DNA from: Methyloglobulus sp.
GTDB taxonomy: Bacteria; Pseudomonadota; Gammaproteobacteria; Methylococcales; Methylomonadaceae
NCBI GenBank assembly: GCA_013141505.1
Contig: JABFQX010000010.1
Coordinates: 62,001-126,000, forward strand
Reading direction: 5' to 3'
Length of the DNA stretch: 64,000 nucleotides
The translations under genes and the position numbers were made by a program. Below the pieces are notes generated by a model that did not search any database, had not been told where the DNA came from, and was given only the letters and a program-made list of their open reading frames with translations. Positions 46,054-54,527 of this stretch are shown here, piece after piece. Numbering within the stretch: position 1 is the first letter of the stretch; every line of letters begins with the position of its first letter.

Positions 46054-46908
46054 ATGAATGAAGATGAAATTCGCCAATATATCGGAAAAATGGAACAGCG
46101 AGGTGCATTGACTGATCCCAGTGATTATTACAACTTGGGTGTAGCCTATAACGCACTGGGCTACAAAGAAAAGGCCATCGCTGCCTATCGTTCGGCAATT
46201 GACATCAATTCAGACTACGCAGAAGCCCATTATAATTTAGGGTGTACGTTGTTCGAATCTGGATCGCCACAAGAAGCCAAAACCGAGTTTGAACTCGTCA
46301 CCAGAATCAAGCCGGACATTGCCCTAGGCTTCTTTATGTTGGGCACGACTTACGGGGCGCTGGGGCTTGGGGCGCAACTCATTGAAGCGACCCAACGTGG
46401 GCTGAAAATCGACCCCGACTCCGCTGATGCTTATTACAATCTTGGATATGCTTACAATAAACTGGGTAACTTCACTAAATCGGTTGAAGCCCTCAGCCAA
46501 GCTGTCGCCCTTGATCGGCAACAGGCAAAAGCTTATTTTGAGTTGGGAAAAGCCTATCGTGGGCTTGGCAGGTATCGGGCAGAATACCAAGCGTATCTCT
46601 ATGCCCTTAGCATTCGCAATGATCACGTTGATGCCCAACTTTACCTTGGTGCCGCATACCTTAAGGATAAACGGAAAGATGAGGAGGCTGTCGCCTACTT
46701 GGAGACCCAAGGCAGAAAATTCCTTCAGGACAATCCAGAATACTTGTTTTATTTTGCCTTGGGCGCACTTGCCCTGAGGCTTGTAGACCAAGCAAAGACA
46801 ATTCTCCCAATTTTACAAAATATAGGCCCGCAATTGGCCGAAGAACTTCAACTTTACGTCAAATGGGAGGCCGAAAATCTTGCCCCAACGTCCAAGACAT
46901 TTCACTAA
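46054..46908 (+). CDS. Tetratricopeptide-repeat protein
   Basis: 284 aa from ATG 46054, chosen for the AGAAGG site 6 bp upstream (ATG 46036 is in frame). It contains at least five TPR units, with repeating YYNLGVAYNALGYKEKAI, AHYNLGCTLFESG, AYYNLGYAYNKLGNF and AYFELGKAYRGLGRY. No signal peptide or membrane helix is seen, so it is probably a cytoplasmic scaffold protein. Its reading frame follows the kinase relic by 20 bp. The likely binding partner is unknown. Confidence 0.88.
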   Translation: MNEDEIRQYIGKMEQRGALTDPSDYYNLGVAYNALGYKEKAIAAYRSAIDINSDYAEAHYNLGCTLFESGSPQEAKTEFELVTRIKPDIALGFFMLGTTYGALGLGAQLIEATQRGLKIDPDSADAYYNLGYAYNKLGNFTKSVEALSQAVALDRQQAKAYFELGKAYRGLGRYRAEYQAYLYALSIRNDHVDAQLYLGAAYLKDKRKDEEAVAYLETQGRKFLQDNPEYLFYFALGALALRLVDQAKTILPILQNIGPQLAEELQLYVKWEAENLAPTSKTFH

Positions 46909-47099
46909 GTAACGCGCTTTTATGTTATTAGCACCCTAACTGAGCCAGCCTGTTGTGGCTAAACGCGCCAACAGAATCCATAGTGTGCAGAGTACCCGAA
47001 CAGTCCACCACACTCCTGCCAGCGAACGATGCCGCCCCATGCGTTAATACGCCAAATAAGGCGTAGGATTTTGGGTGTGGACTTCGCTAATGCCCTACC
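46909..47099. other. Intergenic spacer before the attC-like site
   Basis: A 190-bp noncoding stretch downstream of the TPR gene containing several degenerate palindromes (for example GCGTTAATACGC at 47041). It leads into the attC-like site. No RNA gene recognised. Confidence 0.4.
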
Positions 47100-47187
47100 A
47101 CCTAACAGGGTGTTCAACCGGAGTGCGGTTATATGGGTTTTATGTTTTCGCTCTCCGCGCTTCGCCTAGTTAGCTTTACGTTAGGCA
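47100..47187 (+). other. Probable attC (integron cassette recombination) site
   Basis: The left end has the inverse core ACCTAAC (47100-47106, RYYYAAC) followed by GTTCAACCGGA, a typical L-box region. The right end has AGTTAGCTTTAC, then the core GTTAGGC (47180-47186). Between them, GTGCGG and CCGCGC can pair, giving the long imperfect hairpin expected of a single-stranded attC. The size of about 88 bp is normal. No integron integrase is visible in the window. An isolated attC, or a cluster of attC sites lacking an integrase, is the closest category. Confidence 0.62.
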
Positions 47188-47218
47188 AAACACATTTTGA
47201 ATTACCAAAGGAAATACC

Positions 47219-47641
47219 ATGAGCTTGATCTCCATGCTGGCACGTATCCTCGGTTTCGCTAAAACCCATCAAAGTTCCATGAAAAAGCATCACACGGAGA
47301 CTATGGGTAAGAAGGCACATGCAACATTCGATGAGCCTCAACCACGGCGAGTTTCGGTCATACCGGAGACGCGAGAGATAGTTTCAGGCGCACTGGTTAA
47401 GGATATGGCTAATTTAGCAGGCAATTCAATCATGTCTGGTTACGATGTCTTTGATGTCTTGCACACTACAGAACAGGTTATTGAGTCACATCCTAGCTAC
47501 CAGCTAATTGAAGTCACACAGCAGATTCAGTGTTACAGCTGGGTGGGAGCAGACTTGGACGGCTGTTGGGGAGGAGGACTTCTTGAAACTTACGGCCCAG
47601 ATACCAATACTTACATCGTGAAGGAATCCACAACATACTGA
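47219..47641 (+). CDS. Hypothetical protein downstream of the attC-like site
   Basis: 140 aa with no recognised family. ATG 47219 has AAAGGAAA upstream. It starts 32 bp after the attC core, where a captured cassette gene would begin. The N-terminus is basic and helical. The C-terminus is Trp/Gly/Cys-containing (CYSWVGADLDGCWGGG). There is no clear signal peptide. I found no second attC after the stop codon, so cassette status is not proven. Confidence 0.6.
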   Translation: MSLISMLARILGFAKTHQSSMKKHHTETMGKKAHATFDEPQPRRVSVIPETREIVSGALVKDMANLAGNSIMSGYDVFDVLHTTEQVIESHPSYQLIEVTQQIQCYSWVGADLDGCWGGGLLETYGPDTNTYIVKESTTY

Positions 47642-47755
47642 TATGTATAAGCAAGGCAGACTGGATGGAGCTTGCGTACGGGCTACCTTGCTACAACACC
47701 CGATACTTACCCGCGATGCAACTGACTGGCAAGTATCGGCTTGATGAATGCAGAT

Positions 47756-49519
47756 TTATATAAGTGGCACAAGTGCTTCGCGTGGTCGCGCAGTTTTCTG
47801 TGCCGGATCCACTATTTCAGCCCTGAACACGGGGACAGCTTGGTTATCGATGATTTGGTAGCCGACACTCTCGCTGTTTGGGGCAATCTGTAAGTTTTGG
47901 CCGCCCCTCATCAAAGCACCGCCCTGGTTGGAAAACAAACCCAAGGCTGTTTTCCGTGCATCGTCTATTGATAGACGAGAAGAACCTCGTGCATTAACGA
48001 ATGCCCTGGCTACGGGTTGTAGATTCTGTAAAGTGCTACGGACACCGTTGACCTTGCCGGAACTCGCATCAAAACTAATTTCCAAATGCCCGGCATTAGG
48101 GTCGATAAAAGGCACGCCATGAATCACTTGATCCAAAATCACTGTTTTCTTGACAACTTTTACACCGGTTTTGGTATTTTTAGAGCCACCGGCTTCAAGT
48201 TCATTCCGAACTAAACTAGCTTGCAAATCAAACCCTTGAGTAAAGCTTAATTGCCTTGCCAACTGTTTAGCTTTGTTTAGCAAAATGCCGTCGGTCATTG
48301 CGCTTTTTCCTGGGCTAGTCAGCGCGTTTTTTAATTGCAGCTCGAAGCTGCCGTTGGGTTCAACAGTCAACGTACCCGCTTTTGTCTCTACCGCTTTAAG
48401 GGAAAAAGACCTGTTTTGGATTTCCTGGGGCTGTTTGATTTGAATGCCAAACTCTTCAGCAATGCGAGATACCTCTATAGGTTGGTTATTGCCCTTGACC
48501 AAGGCAAAGGCTTGCGGATTTGAGTTTTCAAAATTCGCAAACACTGTGGTTCTTGGTGAAAGCGCAACGCTCCTTACATTAGTCCACCGCCATTGTCCCC
48601 AGGCATTACTTGAAGCGGAACTGGTCATTAATCGTTCATTAAATAGAATTGATTTAACCGCCGCCTGGGTTGCACCAAAAGCCACTACAGCAGGACTTTG
48701 TTTGGGACTTATGCGTGCGCTTGCATCAAGGAATGCCTGTGACAAGGACTTACCTTTATTCCATTCCTCCCAAAAGTATTTTCCGTAATAAGGGCTGTCG
48801 ATTGAAGTGGTTTCGTAACCGAATACCATGCGGACACCTTTTGCCCGGGTTCCCCATGTGGTATAAGGACTGTTGCCACCGCTGATCATGACGCTGTTGC
48901 AGGTATCCCAAAACATATAGCGGAGGCGTTCATCACCGTTCCACCAGTAGTTGCCGCCTAAGCTCATCTGGTTGGAGTATGCGTACCACCCCCTGTTTGA
49001 CCAATTTGCGCCCATTGCCGCAATATAGACATTAGGCCTCACCATGCCACCGTGCCCTGAATGCCAGGCCGTACGCACCGCATCAATGCCATAATCTATC
49101 CCTGCAGAGCTCCAGAGATCAAGGTTATCACCAAGCGCAGAATCATGGTAAAGCCAAACGGATACATCCTTGTCCTGTCTAGCGAAGTTAGGACGGTACC
49201 ATTTGGTGAGGTAATTCCTAAAACCAGCGGCTGATTCGTGAGTAAAATTGAGATTGTTCAGTGTCCCTTGAAAATTCTCTACGCTCATCGTCCCGACAAA
49301 GTCAGAAACTCCACTGGTTGAACGGCTCGCCAACAATACGCTTTGATCCTTCAGCATGGGATCAGAAACAAAGCCAGACCTAGACACTAATGGTTTAAGG
49401 CTTTCAGGATTATTACCAAGGATATTTGCGCTGGCACTATTTAAAGCCAATGCTTCGTTAGTAATCCCGTTGACCATCGTAGCGGCTAAAGCAACGCTTA
49501 ACGCCATTGATGTTTTCAT
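47756..49519 (-). CDS. Secreted DUF6345-like protein with clan CD-type His/Cys pair
   Basis: 587 aa. A signal peptide (cleavage after EALA, residue 25 or so) is followed by a catalytic-looking domain (about 85-300). That domain contains AWHSGHGGM (His156 followed by GG) and FWDTCNSV (Cys207 after Asp-Thr). A hydrophobic strand ending in His-Gly, then Asp-x-Cys after the next strand, is the layout of clan CD cysteine peptidases (caspase, gingipain, C13). The C-terminal part (about 430-587) resembles PepSY/FTP-type propeptide modules. Related proteins are annotated DUF6345, without known activity. The enzyme assignment is an inference. Confidence 0.7.
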   Translation of the reverse strand: MKTSMALSVALAATMVNGITNEALALNSASANILGNNPESLKPLVSRSGFVSDPMLKDQSVLLASRSTSGVSDFVGTMSVENFQGTLNNLNFTHESAAGFRNYLTKWYRPNFARQDKDVSVWLYHDSALGDNLDLWSSAGIDYGIDAVRTAWHSGHGGMVRPNVYIAAMGANWSNRGWYAYSNQMSLGGNYWWNGDERLRYMFWDTCNSVMISGGNSPYTTWGTRAKGVRMVFGYETTSIDSPYYGKYFWEEWNKGKSLSQAFLDASARISPKQSPAVVAFGATQAAVKSILFNERLMTSSASSNAWGQWRWTNVRSVALSPRTTVFANFENSNPQAFALVKGNNQPIEVSRIAEEFGIQIKQPQEIQNRSFSLKAVETKAGTLTVEPNGSFELQLKNALTSPGKSAMTDGILLNKAKQLARQLSFTQGFDLQASLVRNELEAGGSKNTKTGVKVVKKTVILDQVIHGVPFIDPNAGHLEISFDASSGKVNGVRSTLQNLQPVARAFVNARGSSRLSIDDARKTALGLFSNQGGALMRGGQNLQIAPNSESVGYQIIDNQAVPVFRAEIVDPAQKTARPREALVPLI

Positions 49520-50054
49520 GTTTATCTCCTGTTTAGGACTAAAAAATAATGTCAGTTTGGATAAAACATTGGTAATCCAATCAACCTACTTTTCATCAAT
49601 ACTGACATAAAAGAGTTTTATCACTCCTGGTGCTTTTCACTTCTCCGAAAAACACGCCAACAGGCTAACAGGAAAGCCAAGGGCTATGTTTGAGGCAGGG
49701 GTAAACAGCCCATTTTTCCCGATGAACGACAAGTTTTTACCTATTTCCGGGTTGAAATGGCAAAGACGCGTTGTTATCTTTTCTGGGCTTGCCACACTTT
49801 TGAGAGCATAGGCGCTCCACATCAATCCTTAAAACGATTGATAACCCCAGTTAAGAACAACAGGCTAAATTTAAGGTAAGCGACGTTTAAGCGGTCACGG
49901 TAGGGTAAAGTAACGTCGAGTTTTCTGAATTGACATTGGCCCAGGTGCTGAAAAGTCGGGTGAAATACCTTTTTTCCGGGGTAAAAGCCACTTCAGGACA
50001 TGTTTTTTACATGTTACGATGACGGACGTTATTTACTTATTAGCGAGATAAGTT
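49520..50054. other. Intergenic region upstream of the LytS-like kinase, with a direct repeat
   Basis: 535 bp divergent region between the DUF6345-like gene and the kinase gene. No coding frame. Near its right end, ACATGTT occurs at 49998-50004 and again at 50009-50015, an 11-bp periodic direct repeat 40 bp before the kinase start. LytTR regulators usually bind direct repeats spaced by about one helical turn, so this could be an autoregulatory site. Confidence 0.4.
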
Positions 50055-51398
50055 ATGGATTTTCCTGAGTTACCGCTTTTGATGCATTGGCTTTATGACT
50101 CGTTACATCTGTTAGAGCGTTTCTTTATTGTCGTTGTTGCTGCACTTATTGCCGTACGCTTTGAAAGGCTGCGTCAGGCCGGACATAATTCAGAATTAAA
50201 ATGGCGGCATCAATTTTTAGCAGTAATAATATTCGCCATCCTGGCGATAATAGGGACTCACAATGGCATAATCTATGAAGTTCGAGGAGGATGGCGCTCA
50301 ATTAATTTATCGACAGGCTGGCCGACAAAGCTTGAAGAAAAGCAGGCGATTATCGGTTTGCGCGATACCATCACCTTAATTTCCGGCTTGATTGGCGGCC
50401 CTTTTGTGGGTCTTGGCACTGGATTGTTAGCGGGTGCCGACCGCTGGTATCTTGGCGGGCTTGCTAGTTTTCCAAGTTTTATCGCAACTACGGTATTGGG
50501 TCTACTTACAGGCGGTGTTCGTTACTTTAAGCCAAATTGGCTAAAATCGGTAAAAATAGTGTTTTGGGTAGCGCTCGCTGGAACTGTTTTGCATAGGGTC
50601 ATACTGTTATTTTTGATACGACCATTTGATGACGCTGTGTCATTAACGACGGGTGTATTAGCGCCCGTCGCCATTGCAAATACAGCCGGCTGTAGCTTTT
50701 TAATTTTTTGGGTGATAAAACAACTTGACCGTGACCGCCTAGAGAAAGAAGCCAGCTTGCAAAGAATGCAAGCAGAAATTCGCGCTTTTCAGGCGCAAAC
50801 GGAACCACATTTTTTGAAAGGAACAATTGCAAGCATTAAAGGGATGATCCGTGAAAACCCTGAAAACGCCAGTGATCTATTGGCTGAATTAAGTGATTTT
50901 TTTGCCGATATATTAGCCTTTTCAGGCAAGGAAACCATTACGCTAGAAGATGAACTAGAACAATTGGAACGTTTTATAACTTTTAAGAATTTGGAGTTCA
51001 ACGGCTTGTTACAGTATAACTTGAACATCACCGATGAATTGTTGTGTTACCAAGTTGCGCCAATCAGCTTGCTAACATTGGTGGAGAACGCCATAAACCA
51101 TGGCTTATTTGGCCGTCCACCACCTTATATATTATCGGTCAGTGTAAAAGCTGACGGCGAATACTTGGTGCAACAAGTAACCAATAATGGCCACACCATA
51201 AATCCGGACATGTTGCCAAAACTCGGCAAACAGCCGGTGGCATCAAAAAACAGGGGGGGCGGTGTAGGCTTGTACCAGATGATGCAGAGTTTACAGTTGG
51301 TGTTTGGTGAAAGTGTTGAATTAAACTTTCAAAGCGATATGGATAACGGCACCGTGGCAATATTACGACACCCAAAAAGAGTGAACCCAGTTGAGTAA
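50055..51398 (+). CDS. LytS-type sensor histidine kinase (5TM-LYT)
   Basis: 447 aa. About six transmembrane helices (residues 15-225) contain the 5TMR-LYT signature around GLIGGPFVGLGTGLLAGADR and LGGLASFPSFIA. The cytoplasmic His-kinase region has EPHFLKG with His252 as probable phosphoacceptor. The usual PHFLFNxLN continuation is altered to PHFLKGTIA, so autophosphorylation may be abnormal. The ATPase has an N-box VENAINHG (343-350) and a G-box GGGVGL (401-406). Two receiver genes follow. Relatives sense extracellular peptides, pyruvate or cell-wall state; the ligand here is unknown. Confidence 0.88.
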   Translation: MDFPELPLLMHWLYDSLHLLERFFIVVVAALIAVRFERLRQAGHNSELKWRHQFLAVIIFAILAIIGTHNGIIYEVRGGWRSINLSTGWPTKLEEKQAIIGLRDTITLISGLIGGPFVGLGTGLLAGADRWYLGGLASFPSFIATTVLGLLTGGVRYFKPNWLKSVKIVFWVALAGTVLHRVILLFLIRPFDDAVSLTTGVLAPVAIANTAGCSFLIFWVIKQLDRDRLEKEASLQRMQAEIRAFQAQTEPHFLKGTIASIKGMIRENPENASDLLAELSDFFADILAFSGKETITLEDELEQLERFITFKNLEFNGLLQYNLNITDELLCYQVAPISLLTLVENAINHGLFGRPPPYILSVSVKADGEYLVQQVTNNGHTINPDMLPKLGKQPVASKNRGGGVGLYQMMQSLQLVFGESVELNFQSDMDNGTVAILRHPKRVNPVE

Positions 51399-51399
51399 A

Positions 51400-51774
51400 A
51401 TGCGAATCGTCATTGTTGAGGACAACTTTAACCATAGAAACAAATTGATCGACCTGCTTTCTTTGCATCCGGATGTGGAACTCGTCGGTGCTTTTGCGGA
51501 TACGGCGAGCGCTTGGCCAGTGATTACAGCAGGCAACATTGACGGTGCTTTTCTTGATATTGAGATCCTAACTGAAGGTAAACAAGCTGGTCTCGATTTA
51601 GCACTACGTATAAACAAATTATCTTTACCTACAACATGGATAGCGTTTACCTCTGCACTTCCTGAGAAATCGGTTTTAACGGGTCGTAAAATTGGGTACA
51701 TAGGGTATTTAGAGAAGCCTTTAAACGAAAATCAAGTAGCCCAGATACTGAATAAAGCACGAAAACTGGGCTGA
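51400..51774 (+). CDS. Stand-alone receiver-domain response regulator
   Basis: 124 aa from ATG 51400 (TTG 51391 overlaps the kinase stop). The receiver has the acidic pocket VIVEDN, the phospho-Asp in GAFLDIEIL (Asp about 53) and the Lys in LEKPL. There is no output domain. It is clearly paralogous to the N-terminus of the next gene; long identical words such as LLSLHPDVE and AFADTASAWP versus AFEDTASAWP are shared. It may be a phosphate sink or a competitor for the kinase. Confidence 0.86.
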   Translation: MRIVIVEDNFNHRNKLIDLLSLHPDVELVGAFADTASAWPVITAGNIDGAFLDIEILTEGKQAGLDLALRINKLSLPTTWIAFTSALPEKSVLTGRKIGYIGYLEKPLNENQVAQILNKARKLG

Positions 51775-51834
51775 AAATGTTTAAAACAGTGACCGAAAAC
51801 CCTGAAATCAAGGCAATCAAAAAAGGAGCAATGT

Positions 51835-52692
51835 ATGATAAATAAAATGCGGGTGATTATTGTTGAGGATCAAAACCATCAGCGTGAAGCATTGAACCAC
51901 CTACTTTCTTTGCACCCCGACGTTGAAGTTGTCGGTGCCTTTGAAGATACCGCAAGCGCTTGGCCATTGATTGAAGCGGGGGACGTTGACGGCGCGTTTC
52001 TTGATATTGAGATACTCTCTGAAGGTAAAGAAGCTGGCCTTAATTTGGCGCGTAAAATTGACAATTTGCGTTTGCATAAACCCTGGGTTGTATTCACGAC
52101 AGATTTTGAGAAATATGCTCGTCCTGCAATAGATGTGCGGCCCTTTGGTTATTACGATAAGCCCGTCTCTAACCTCAAAGTGACTGATGCACTTAATAAA
52201 ATTCGGAATGCAATCCCTAGCACTGAAAGTAAACAAAAAATTGAAGTTAGACATAGAACTGTTGATCGCGGTGAAATGAGTTTGTGCACCAAGTATCTAG
52301 CCCAAAAGGATATTATCTATGTTCAAAGCAACAACGAGGGTAACACGACTAAAAAGGAAATGCTTAATAAGACCAAAGCACAACTCATTAACAATGACAG
52401 TGTCGATGGAATCATAAACAAAACATTAGAACAATGGCTAAGTGAAACCTCAAAATCATGGGTGGACGAAAAAGGGGAACCCATTATCATGCGAATTTAT
52501 ACAAGCTATTTAGTTAACCTGAATTATGTTAATGGCTATAAACCAGATCTTGATAGGGAGGGCTGTTACCTTGTGACTTTTCAGGTCTGTAAAGACGAAT
52601 TACCTATTGGTAGAAAATATTTTAACGACCTACGTGACGCACTGAATAAAAGAGGATTGAAGGTAAATGACGATGATTCGACCAATGCATGA
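51835..52692 (+). CDS. LytTR-type response regulator
   Basis: 285 aa. The receiver (1-125) has VIIVEDQ, Asp57 in DGAFLDIEIL and YDKPV. The C-terminal region (about 150-275) resembles a divergent LytTR DNA-binding domain: DIIYVQSNNEGNTT, then YTSYLVNLNYVNGY and LPIGRKYFNDLRDAL. It has an unusual insertion in the middle. AAGGAG precedes ATG 51835. It is the probable output of the preceding kinase, with targets perhaps including the kinase promoter. Confidence 0.82.
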   Translation: MINKMRVIIVEDQNHQREALNHLLSLHPDVEVVGAFEDTASAWPLIEAGDVDGAFLDIEILSEGKEAGLNLARKIDNLRLHKPWVVFTTDFEKYARPAIDVRPFGYYDKPVSNLKVTDALNKIRNAIPSTESKQKIEVRHRTVDRGEMSLCTKYLAQKDIIYVQSNNEGNTTKKEMLNKTKAQLINNDSVDGIINKTLEQWLSETSKSWVDEKGEPIIMRIYTSYLVNLNYVNGYKPDLDREGCYLVTFQVCKDELPIGRKYFNDLRDALNKRGLKVNDDDSTNA

Positions 52693-52807
52693 ATTGTAGC
52701 AATAGGAAAAAACGACAATATGATTGCCTATTTTTTAGCGGTAAATTTTTAATAGGTAGTCGCAAACATGTTTTGTAATAAAAAACTAAAAATAGGAGCG
52801 ATACCCC

Positions 52808-53257
52808 ATGTTAAAACTAACTAAAACACTGCTGGTTTATATTTTTCTGTTATCTGACATTACCTTAAGCGGCTGTGCCAGCTTGAATGATGTGGTGCGC
52901 GCAAAAGAGGCTGGCACGGAAGGCATCACCAAAACTTACCCAGTCACGCAGGAACAAGCGTGGGACATCGCCAAAACTGTGTTTCGCTGGGAAGGTGCGG
53001 ATGCCATTGAAGAACACAAGGACGAAGGTTACATGCTGACCAGCAGCGGCATGAATTTTTATTCTTACGGCACCGTGATGGGCGCTTGGCTTAAGCCGCT
53101 TGCCAAAGAAAGCACAGAAGTGACTGTTATTACCAAGCGGCGGATCAAGACCGAGATGTTTACCACGCTGACCGAAGGCACATTCCATAAACGCTTTGCC
53201 CAAGCTGCGGGAATAGTGAAATCGGGTTCACCGCTACCCAGTGCAGCACCAGATTAA
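52808..53257 (+). CDS. Lipoprotein, unknown function
   Basis: 149 aa. A signal peptide ends ITLSGC, a good lipobox. The mature protein has a mixed alpha/beta fold (YPVTQEQAWDIAKTVF, EVTVITKRRIKTEMF) that reminds me of DUF3568-type small lipoproteins, but I am not certain. It is separated from the regulator by 115 bp. A hairpin (53264-53301) follows the stop codon. Confidence 0.75.
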   Translation: MLKLTKTLLVYIFLLSDITLSGCASLNDVVRAKEAGTEGITKTYPVTQEQAWDIAKTVFRWEGADAIEEHKDEGYMLTSSGMNFYSYGTVMGAWLKPLAKESTEVTVITKRRIKTEMFTTLTEGTFHKRFAQAAGIVKSGSPLPSAAPD

Positions 53258-53263
53258 TTGATT

Positions 53264-53301
53264 CTTGGTGAGGCAAGCTTGGTTAGGCTTACCTCACCAA
53301 G
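53264..53301. terminator. Long palindromic hairpin after the lipoprotein gene
   Basis: CTTGGTGAGGCAAGC (53264-53278) pairs with GCTTACCTCACCAAG (53287-53301), with one mismatch in the stem and an 8-nt loop. Only a weak T-run (TTTT at 53306 on) follows. It is likely a terminator or an RNA-stabilising stem between two lipoprotein genes. Confidence 0.65.
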
Positions 53302-53337
53302 AAGGTTTTACAAAAATACGAAATGGGGTGAAGCTAT

Positions 53338-54099
53338 ATGGATGCAAAAAATCGTCGTCTTTTGAGTAAGGTTTGTCTCATTGCCTTGTTCAATTTGGTT
53401 TGGCTATTCGCGGGTTGTTCCGGCATTACTACAAAATTGACTAATCCCCTGCCTATCAAAGACTTTGGTGCAATAAGCAAAGATGCCATCGGATTATACA
53501 TACCCGATGCATCGAAGCAGTACATTTGGAAGGGAAATATAAATGTAGTGCCATACAACGTAGAATTTGGCAACGCGCTTGAGCCGAATGCCAAGCACGC
53601 ATTATCAAAGGCATTCCGAGAGGTGACTGTAATCGACCACATGCCTCAAGTGACAACTGCAACTAGCGGGTTCTCTCGGATAGTCTCGGTAGAAATCGAA
53701 GATGCCGACGTATCTCCTGGGGCGCTTAATGGTATGTCAACGTCGGCTGATATTCGCCTTAAGGCGATCATCACAGAAAGCGGCGATGTCGTTGGAAAAC
53801 CCATTTCGGTTCAGGGACATGCTGATTCTGCGTCTACATCTGATACGGTTGGTACAAATCCTCGAAAATTTGAATATGACTACAATACACACTCCCCCAT
53901 TGATGGTATTGACCCACCTATTGATGATGTCGCCGCAGGCTTACGCGCAGGTGAAGCAGCTATCAATCTTGTTCAAAGTGGCCTTAAAACCGATGCCGAC
54001 TATTATTTAGCCCTTCAACAAGCTTCTGAAAAAGCCATGTCATCTGCACTTGAGCAATTAGTTGAGGCTGTTATAAAACAAAGCAAGACGACAAGATAA
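53338..54099 (+). CDS. Lipoprotein, unknown function
   Basis: 253 aa. A signal peptide ends LFAGC, a lipobox. The mature part is beta-rich in the middle (IVSVEIEDADVS, ADIRLKAIITES) with a helical C-terminus (ALQQASEKAMSSALEQLVEAV), reminiscent of outer-membrane-associated lipoproteins. No family recognised. The following decayed PEGA gene begins right after its stop, suggesting one transcript. Confidence 0.72.
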   Translation: MDAKNRRLLSKVCLIALFNLVWLFAGCSGITTKLTNPLPIKDFGAISKDAIGLYIPDASKQYIWKGNINVVPYNVEFGNALEPNAKHALSKAFREVTVIDHMPQVTTATSGFSRIVSVEIEDADVSPGALNGMSTSADIRLKAIITESGDVVGKPISVQGHADSASTSDTVGTNPRKFEYDYNTHSPIDGIDPPIDDVAAGLRAGEAAINLVQSGLKTDADYYLALQQASEKAMSSALEQLVEAVIKQSKTTR

Positions 54100-54118
54100 A
54101 AAATTATACAAAATCATC

Positions 54119-54467
54119 TTGACGGCTGGTTTTTCGATGCTTGTGGGCTGTAGCACCAATGCTACGCTGGTTCGGTCAACGCCACCAAATGCATCCATCT
54201 TCATAGAGGGGAGTCTTGTCGGCGTTACTCCGTTATCGTTAGGTCAACTTAAAATGGAAACCCACAAAATCCACCTGGAAAAGAAAGGTTACGTTCCCGT
54301 TGATGACTATGTAAACGTAGAACATCGCCATGACCGCACTGCCAAGCTACTGGTCATCTTCCGATGGCAGATACAGATTTAAACCTGTTTATGAATTTAC
54401 ATTGCAGCCTGTTAAACATAATTTAGAACCGGTAAATCCGAAGGCCTCTACTAATATCAATAAGTAG
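54119..54467 (+). pseudogene. PEGA-domain lipoprotein gene lacking a start codon and frameshifted
   Basis: The sequence reads as a PEGA lipoprotein: a lipobox MLVGC, then STPPNASIFIEGSLVGVTPL and HKIHLEKKGY. An in-frame stop precedes the TTG at 54119. A good signal peptide (KKLYKIILTAGF) reads in the same frame from about 54098, but its expected ATG is replaced by GAT. The open frame stops at 54382, yet the +1 frame from about 54351 reads on as SSSDGRYRFKPVYEFTLQP to a stop at 54465-54467. That resembles the normal ending of such proteins, so at least two lesions, or sequence errors, are present. Confidence 0.7.
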
Positions 54468-54527
54468 ATAGTTAGGCATTAGACAGAGCCATAAAAAGCA
54501 TAAGCAGCTTTTTACAGAGAGAAATTT

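Noticed and set aside
54466-54485. Second attC core (GTTAGGC at about 54471)
   Set aside because: No matching inverse core or L-box lies upstream, so it is just a 7-base match.
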